Assembly (NCBI RefSeq): GCF_029227915.1
Contig: NC_079875.1
Location: 9,049,001 to 9,113,000 of the forward strand
From: Hydractinia symbiolongicarpus
Taxonomy: Eukaryota; Cnidaria; Hydrozoa; Anthoathecata; Hydractiniidae
Direction of reading: 5' to 3'
Length of the DNA stretch: 64,000 bases
The notes below the pieces were generated by a model. The model saw only the letters and a program-made list of their open reading frames with translations, was not told the DNA's origin and searched no databases. The translations under genes were made by a program, and so were the position numbers. Below, piece after piece: positions 37,995 through 47,800 of this stretch. Position 1 is the first letter of the stretch. Each line of letters begins with the position of its first letter.

Positions 37995-38838
37995 TCATTC
38001 ACCCTTCTTACACGAGCTCTAAAAGGCGTTAATTATTCAAAACTAGTCGTAAGAGTTCCCGTTTTGCAGTTTAAGCGTAGAACACTTTAAAAATAACGCC
38101 AATAAAGGTGTTAAATTTAACGCCAATAAGCGCGTAAATTAGAGCGGGCGCAAGAATAAATAAAAGTTAATTAATGATGCACATATATCAACAGATTGTT
38201 GAGATTTTATTATTTTATATTATTGCTTATTATGCACTTATGACGAAAACTAATTTAATATAAAATTTCAAATGTTTGATTTTTTCGTTCCCCTCCTCGC
38301 TTGAGTTGGTAAAACATTAAAGACCGATACAGTAGGCCCTTTATAATTCGACTTCCTTTAATTCAAACATCTAATTCAAACGATTTTTCTGGCACGGTGA
38401 AAACTGTTAAAAATAAACTGGTTATACTTGCTCTTCACAAAATTAAACGGCGTTAAAATGCAACCATTATATATAGATTTTGTGATTTACGACCAAAGTC
38501 TCGGTTAGCAAGTTCAAATGCATAGATACTAAAACATCTACACTGGCAAAACGTACTTTCCACAAACTTTACAAACTCGAACTACAAAACTTTCTACAAT
38601 TCGAACGAAATTTGTGTTACCCTGAGCGTTTAAATCGCAGAGAGTCTACTGATAATAACCGAACAAAATTACTCACTTTTTGACCAAGTTGTAGATATTT
38701 TGTCGCATGAGTTTGCAGGAGCTCATTTTGTTGTGTTAATAGATCCAACTCATGTTCGCTCGTACTTCTCTTGTTATCAATTTGCCACAGTGTAAATCTA
38801 GCTTCTACCATTAGACTGCAACACATTAGGAGAAGTAG
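37995..38838 (-). CDS. SREBP: SREBP exons 13 and 14 (C-terminal end)
   Basis: Exon 13 (38677-38838, 54 codons, phase 0 both sides) gives LLLLMCCSLMVEARFTLW and ends THATKYLQLGQK|GTGAGT. The acceptor just before CTACTT keeps the frame; a second AG nearer the body would hit a stop. A proposed last exon at 37995-38018 adds SSCKKGE and a stop, with a minus-strand AATAAA about 100 bases on. If exon 13 is instead retained as the terminal exon, the frame runs 20 more codons to a stop at 38617. Exon 13 is solid; the last exon is a proposal (about 0.4). Confidence 0.65.
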
Positions 38839-41800
38839 CTAAATATAAAAAGCAGACAGATTACGGTCATGAGGAATTTAAAATATTTTACTCAACGTGA
38901 ATTTTTTATTAAAAGAGGTCATTGATAGGTCAGAAACGCTTTAAAGGAAAACTAAGGGATAGATTTTTAAAAAAATGATTTTTATAAGAGTTTTATAATG
39001 TAGCAACAAGCATTTTTAAATTGAATTTATTTTGTTACTTTGACATCCAAACAACAAGAACAAACTTTTTTAAAAATTTTAAAACTATAAAAATAAAAAA
39101 AATATTTTGCCAGCCTTTTCCGACTATTTTTCTAAATTAAATATATTCCTCAGAATTCACCATTCCCGTTGGTCACTGTGTGAAACCAGATAAATTTAAA
39201 CAACCCATTATTATTATTTATATCATTTCTTTTTTTCATTTATTTATTTCGAAATAAGCTGAAGAATTCTCATAATCCTATCATTCTATACCTCATGCAT
39301 TTCGGACTTGCAGTCAGCCGCATTAACCGATCTTGTTCGTTCGATGACGTGCGACGCGTACAGCAACTTGGCGTTAATGTCGTAACAACACTCCTCCACT
39401 TCAGTCGGCAACAACTTCATGTTGCTTGTCATATGCTTTACGTTTTGCGCAGATATATAGCCGTCAATAACAAACTTCGTCATACTGATATAGCTGTGTC
39501 TATATAAAATAAACGATGTTAAACATCTAATAATATACTGAGGCTTCTGAATTGTCAGGAATGCGTTTAAGTTTCTTTTTTGTGCATTTAAATTTTGGAA
39601 AAAAGCTCTAAGCCCTTTTAACATATAGAGGAGCTAAGATCTGTCCAATGATTAAGAATAGCAGAAACTTCATGCAGAACTTTTATCAAAAAAACCTTCA
39701 CAGCTTTTCTGACAATTTTTCAAAAATATTTCCTGACGATTTCTGACCTCTTATTACTATTATTTTTTAATGCTTTACCAAGGATGACATATAAGGGTCC
39801 GACGAAGGTGTGCATTAGTGCATTAAAAGCTCTCATTTGACCCAAAGAGGCTGTGCAGACACAATACCAAAAAGTGTAACAAACTCCTTAGATATTAATC
39901 CTACTCTGATGCCGAACGCTAAGCAGAAAGAAACTTTTTCTTCTGTGATATCACTCGACTGAGGCTTGGATTAAGTAATCATACACCTGTGTAAAAAAAA
40001 GATGGCTAACCTGTGTCGTTCGTCGATGTCTTCAAACATGTCATTGAGAAGTCCCAATTCATCGTTCTGCAGTTTACCATGTTTAAACACATACAACAGA
40101 TTCTTGAAAGCAGTACCCCACCAACCATACACTGAGTGATGATGTATTGATACTGAATCAAGATGTTCACTCACTGGTCCAGTACCAAGACTATCAAGAA
40201 AAGAAAGAGCACGTTGACGAAGCTCAATTTTTCCTTCATTGGGATAATACGTCTCTGGTACGACGATTCTTCGGATGGCTTTCATCATCAGAAATTCTTG
40301 AAATTGTGCGAAAACCAATTGAAGAAGATCAGCTAAAATTAAAAGTGATGTTGCATAAAAATTGATAAAAAACAACAATTAACAACAAAAACAACAACAA
40401 ACAACAATAAAAACAACAAACAACAACAACGAACAACAGGATATATAAAACAACTGCAATATTTCAACCCTTTAATGGAAATAGGTTGTTCTCATGTGGG
40501 AATCCTTGTCCCCGGTGTTCTCATGTGGGAATAACGATAGGTTGTGTACACTTAATGAAAGTGGTCTTCCGATTATTGTCTGCAAACGACCTGGTACTGG
40601 GGAGAAAAATTAATTCAAATTCCAAAAATTCCTAATATATTAAAAATTCTTGTGCTAATAACCAACTTTTGTTTTTGCGCGACTTTAAAGTTGTGATACG
40701 GATACACAAACAAGCAAACGGGTTAAGCTATGCGGAATAAAAAGGGCGTGCGAACGCGTGGAACGCGTGGTCTACCAACTAGTTTTTTAATTGTTGGCAA
40801 GAAAAGGATAAACAACAGATCATTTACTTACCTTCGTCCAACTCCGAGTCTTCATCTAACAACAAACAAAAACATGAATTAACCAGTAGTTTCAAAAAAA
40901 GTAGACTAACTAGTCTTGTTAGGTCTCTGTTAGACAAAACAGTCATACAGAAACACAGTCACTCAACTGCAGATAAGTGAGAGAAGCGTTGTGTACACAG
41001 CGATTTCTGAATTCACAAACTGATTTTAATATACCGAAAATTCTCGGCCTATAGGATATCAGATTCAAGTCTTTACATATCTGATTATGGCTTTTTGATT
41101 AAAAAAATTCTGATGCGATGCCTCATTTTTCGTCCACAAATCCGTTTTTATGACAGCGTTTTCAAAAACTTTTATATCCTTACAATTGACAAATTTGGAG
41201 ATCACGAATTGAACGGATTTCACCGTAACATGTGTAAAGATCTAACCAATAACCTAAGAGTCTGCTCTGAACATCCACTCTGAACACAAGTTTAACAAGT
41301 AAAAAGCGTGAATCTAATACAGAAATAGTGTTTTTCTGTTTTAGCATTTTGACAAGGATTGCAGTAAACCCTGAAGACAAATTCAGTTACCGTAACTTTG
41401 AAATTGTCTCTGTTGTAAGATCAAAAAATCACAAACCTCGAACATGAAACATAGAGGACTGCTTCACATCCCATGATCCTTTAGCAAAGTATTCATAGCC
41501 ACGATTCTCGAAAATCCAATCAACAGCAAATGGATAGTTAGCTTTGCTTGCTAGTGAGACGTGATGCGCACAACCAAGGAAGTAGTACTGTATAAAAAGG
41601 TTGCATATTATATCGACAATAACTTTGGCATGTTGCCATTCTTATCTAAGTTTGTTGTTTGTTTTGTTTTGCTTGTTCGTTTTGTTTGTTCGTTTTGTTT
41701 TGTTTTGTTGTCTTTTCAGAGGTCGAGAGATGTCGTACTCAAATGAAGATAAAATAGATAAATACCGTTACAAATTTTCCTTTATTAACTCTCTAAATGC

Positions 41801-44800
41801 GTCACAACACAAAGAAAAAAGTATAGTTTTTACCTGTAGAATGCAAGAGGCCCATGCCTTTTCTTTCATATGAATGACAGCGGTTGCATATGCTGTACAC
41901 AAGAGTTCATGATCTCCAGAAACTTCTGCAGCATATATGGAGTTCATTAAGTAACAAGCAGCTTCAAGATAGCTACTAGAAGGATCTAGAAAAAAAAAAG
42001 AAATCTTTCTATCAGAACAAAATTTAACGCAAACTCTTACATATTGTTCCCTTATCTTTTTTTATGTAAAAAGTTTTCTATTGTAACGTATCATGTTGCA
42101 ATGCAGTAATTTGCTACCCCCATCGCTACATTGGCAACAATTAAGAATGAATCTCCATAAGAATAGCCTATCTGCTACAAAACACAAAATGTGACCCTTT
42201 TGTTGTTTGTTCCACAGGCTGACCACTAGTCATTATAGATAATACAGCGTGTGATTTGCATTAGATTATGATGTCATTTAAAGAATTTGTCTATACCATT
42301 TTCTGGCAGTATTTTGGGGCATTTTCGTTTCTTTTTATTTGCATACTTTTAACTATTTTTATAAAATTTTTGCGATTTTATCAATATGACTTTTCCACAC
42401 TTTTCCAATTATATTAATTCAGAATACACCATACTTTTTTCTTAAGGATTGGTTTGATTCAGCTGTATGACTTTCTTCAAGCAACATAAATATCCAGAAA
42501 AGCCTCCTTTAGTCATGTAAAGGGTAAAAGAAAGTATGAACTAGGTTTATTGGTTTGTACACATTTACTTTACTGTGAAACATCAAAACCAGTCACACCA
42601 GCATCTTATTACCTGTCAACATCTGGTTTACAAGATTTACTATGTAAACAATTATTTTTTTCATATCTGTAAGAATTTATTTTCATATTTTTACATATTC
42701 ATTTCCAAGTGACAAAAATGAAAGACAACCAGTATTCCCCCACTTTAGTGATTTAAAACAAACCACTTTCTCTAAAAGAACAAAATTATGGTTTCAGGTT
42801 ACGTATTTTTCAGTGATTTATTTTTCATGCTGGCTTGAAAATTGTCTGTTTTTCTAGATGTATTACTTCTCATTATCAAAAGTTCCAGATTCAGCTGAGA
42901 AACTGTTTGTCAAAGTTTAAAAAGTCCTATCAACCACGCCCTCCCAGTAAAAGTAGTTCATCAGGATACTCTGGCTGGGCAAATAATACATGTGATGGAC
43001 CTTTTATACAAAATTTGTAGGAAGGCCCATTGTTTACATTGTAAATATTACTACTCACCTTTCAAGGCAATTTCATGTAGTTTTTTGTACGCTTCTGCTG
43101 ATAACTTGGCTACAAATTCTTCCTCTTCTTTGTCTGTAGCAAGTGATAATTTCGAGGGCAATATAGATCGACCAATCGATTGCATTGCTGTGAAAATTCC
43201 AAGCTGGTATAAAATATGACAACAACATTTCCACAAGAAACTCGGAAGTTGACCATAAAATGTTTTCGGACAGCTGTTTCCAATCACAAACAATGCAATG
43301 CGGACAAAACCCTTTGCATCTTCATATTCATGCTATAACAATATAATTATTGAGATATTGATGCAAAGTTTCTACAAAATATTTTGATTGAGACAGACAT
43401 TGGAATGTTGTTATATCTTCGTGTTTTAATCACTTTTATTTCATATAGATATGCAAAGCATTTCTTGTTTTTTTCCCTAAAGAATATTTCCTTAGCTCTA
43501 AAATTGAGCACTAAAATCTCAAACTATTGAACATCATAAGGATATGATCAAAAATATGAGGCTTCATTGTGGACATTAAAAATTTATAAAAAAAAATGAC
43601 TTTGTCTAATAAAAATTTCTCAGATGATGGGTACTTTTATACTTTACAAGACTGTGTTGAAAAGAAATTAAAAAATATTTTTCTTACAGAATTTGATAAA
43701 AAATTACCATTGTTAAGCTTTCATCGTATTTGTGAAAACCTGGATCTAATTATAGAATCTTTTTAACTAAACTACTTTTCCATATAAATAAGAATAAGAA
43801 AAAAAAATATTTACAAAATCTATAAGAGCGTTGACAAAATATTAATATTTTAATAACGTTCCTTCTAGTTGTTAATTTTGTGTCTGTTTACAAATTATCA
43901 GAGTTTGTCTTCTTTTGTAGTAATAGAATTTTAGCCCTTTGAGCTTTGATTATGCATAAAGAATGAGGATTTGCCAGTACTAGTTCTTCTATTGGTAAAA
44001 ATTCAACATACATACATAATTTATTTCATAACATTTCAGTATAGCTATTTCGTTAATGTTTTACCGTTATTTGTTTACGTTTGAGATTTCTAGGTGTCTT
44101 TAATTTTTATATGAGACTTGTTCTAAATGAAATATCGAAGAATGTGTAGTTTAACTTTTTTTTGTTTTATAGCAATTTCGCTATAAAATTAACAAAATCT
44201 GACTTTTAGGCTGTTATATTCTTATCACTTCTTTTTTCAAGTCAAAACATCATAAATTGTGATAATATGATCCTGTTAGCATTATGTAACAAGGGGAAGT
44301 GATTAGAAAATTTTATGCCACGTTTTATCATTTTCAAAGAAATCTACTTGTTAAATTTTTATCATTGTTTTGTTTCCTAGTTTAGTGTTAATAACTTATC
44401 CAATTTTGATCCCACCGATATGGTTTCTTCAAAATATGAAAATTTTATCTTTTTCTAAAGACAACAAAAAATCTGTTTTTTAACAAAATCCGAAGTAATC
44501 TTATATAATAATACGGAGTGTTTGTGGCGGCCATAGTGGATATCGTCATTTTCCCTTGAAGTCACCAAAAGTTTCTTTGAAGTTCCAAAAAAATATGTCT
44601 CGAATGTTAAATTTTATGACGTTACGTTGCAACATCAATAACACTACTTTAACGTCAATATCCAATACTAAATTAATGAAGCCATTACAGTGCACTTAAA
44701 ATTTTGAGGCCAAGTAATTTGGAAACGAGGTGGTGACGTCAATGATTTTTTACCTTGTGGTTAACTAGGGACCAGCTGGAACCAATTTGGGTAGTCTCCC

Positions 44801-47800
44801 AAACCTGGGTCCCCAAATTCGTTTCAGAATGGACGGGTTGATGACATCATCAAAAAACCTAATATCTTTGCAACTGTTTGTCAAAAGTACATGATCCTAT
44901 TCATTTTCTTGATCAGCGTTTCAAGATCTATACAAAAAGGCAACAGGATATAAATTTCTAAAAACAATTTTTTGTTTTTTTATGGGCCTTTGCTGATGTC
45001 AGCAAAATTTTTAAATCCTCATATCTCATTAACCGTTCATTGAAAGCACATGATCATATACATTTTCTTAATAAGCACTTTAAGCTCTACACAATAGAGG
45101 CAACGTGAAAACAAGGTTCTAATTTAGTTCTTTGTGGATAAATTGCTGATGTCATCAAAATACAAATTTATTTTTATCCTGCCTCAGTGGATTTTTCAAC
45201 GGGCTTTATCGACTAGTTTCATAAATAATAAAAACTTAACAATGACATGCAGTCCATGCCAATGTCCACAATTTTCTTTCGTATTTTTGATCATGTTCAT
45301 AACAAAAAGCTGATTATGATTTAATCTGGGGTATGTGATTAAAAGATAGATTTACAATTATTTCAAAACTTTGTTTGTATAAAAACACAGAAGAAATTTA
45401 CCTTGTTGATTTTCTTCTGTGCCTTTTGTAATTGACTGTGAAAGCATTGCATTAGCTTTGAACTTTTCTTACATCGTGGATTTCCTCGCAAAAACATAAA
45501 CATAAGTATGAAAAAGGACATGACCAGATTTATAATGTTCGAAACAAGATAAAATTGTGGAGATGTGTCTTGTTCCACACCAATGCTCAATAGATGTCTT
45601 GAAGAAAATGATCCGCCTCCTGTGAAAAGTAAACACTGTTGTCAGAAATATAGTTATGCACATCAAAACTTTAGGCTAGTCAGACAGTTTGCAAAAGCAT
45701 TATAAGTTGTGATTGCTGCGCTATTTCTGGCTGTTTAATAACTGATCTTTTTTCTAATTCAATTCTAATACAACGTTGGCATAAAATTGCTGACATAAAA
45801 TGATATTTGCTGTATATACACACTCCAACAATAATATTACGTAGTATATGAAATAAACACGATGAAATAAGTAAATCAGCATGATAAAAGTCAAGCAAAA
45901 AATAATGTCTTACCTGAACTAATTCCAGATTTACTTGCCAAGATGTTTAGTGGATTTACAAACAGGAAAATAAAGATAGTAAAGCAAGTAATAAGTTTAG
46001 CACCGTCTCTTGCACTTTGGCGTTGAAACGGAGAAGCATAATGATCTTGGTTAACTTCAGGTTCCATATCTAAAGCATCTGCTGATTCAGTACTTGCTTC
46101 TTCTGTTGTATTCGATTCACTTCCTGAACTGGAAACAGTCTGGCTGCTGGGTATTATACCAATACTTCGTACTAGACAAAGACATTCGTAATTATACCAT
46201 AAAATTATAACATAAATAAATAAAAAAATGTTATTTTTAACAACAGAAATAACATACGCTCTTCAAAAAGTTTTCTCATTTTCTTATTTTTCCGTGAAAG
46301 AGAATCGTTGAGTCTTTTTAATCGTTTAATCTCCCCAATTGCAGCCTGCAGGATTGAATTTTTTGTAGCCTATAAATGAAAATACAAAAAGAAAGAATAC
46401 AAAATGATCACTACAATAAATTAAGCACTATAGCCTACCTAATTTTAGAGGGTAGTATCGTACAATATGTGCATAAAACAATACCTTTCAAAGATCTTCT
46501 TAACAAAAAAACATACCCTTCTTTGATATCTATTTTTATATATTCTTACATTATATATACATTTGTAATAAGTATTTTTGCTAACTCTTGGCAATTTCGG
46601 AGGAATTGTATTAGACGTGAGTGGTCATATACACTAAACAACACAGAGTAGCAAACAAAGATTTAATGAATAGGAACATAATAACTTCTTGAGATAATCG
46701 TTTAGTCGACTTATATGGCAATACACAAAGCAGCATTGACTGTATTATTAGAATAACTTGTGGATAAATTAAATTTTTGCGAAAAATGCTAAAAATTTTT
46801 TAATAAATACGCCCTTTTTTCATCTACCCATCAGTTTTAAAACGCCTGTGGCCTAATTTTAATCTCGAGTGGTTCCTATAATAACCCTGTCTGGGGAAAC
46901 TAACTTACCTTCTTGTCATCAGTGTGACGTAACATAATCTTTAATTCGTTTAAAGATTCACTGATCTTCGTTCTATATCTTTTCTCAATCACAACATGTT
47001 CCACTCTAGTACGTTTCGCTGCCTGCTTTTTGGGACTTTTTGGCTGAAATAATGTCACGTTTGAGTTTGTCTTTAATCTGGATATAGGAATTTTTGGCAG
47101 CGGCTGCATTACAGAGTTTATAGAAGAAGAAGAAGAAGTAGGAATTGTTGTAAGATCTGATGCATTGTCACTATTTCTTTTGTTAAGAGAAGAAACTTTA
47201 GCTGGGTAAACATTCTAAAGGTAAAAACAATTTTAAATAAAAATTATCAGAAATGAATTAAAGAAATCAAAAGAATCATTTTTACAGTATTATTAGGTGT
47301 ATTCAGGTATTCAGTGTTTCTTTTTGCTGTGGTTGTTGTTGTTGTTTGCTACTGAAAAGCAGTCAAAGATATTCAATTCTTAGTAAAAGCTGACATTAGA
47401 TGAAAAAGTAAAACAGTAAATTAAATAACAAATAAACACTAGTCGTTAGCCTGTGGAAAAATCCACGGGTTCACCCGTCCTTTTTATACCGCATTGCGTG
47501 CGTTTCACTACTTGCGCAGCTAAGCTACCATTTTGCGTGACAGACAGACATATACAGGTATTATAATATAGATAGTATTTTACATACCGTTTTTATTCCT
47601 TGCAAAGTTGGAGCAACAGGTGTGTTGGGTTGTTGCAGCAACAAAGCTTCCATTTTATCACCAGGAGACAGTTGTATTTCATTGATAGACACAGGATGGT
47701 TTTCATCATATATAGGAATTTTTTGCTGTTTTCCCTCTTGCTGATTGGCAGGTAGTTTTCTTTTATTTGACTTAGCATTCGGTTTTGGAAACTTGAAACT

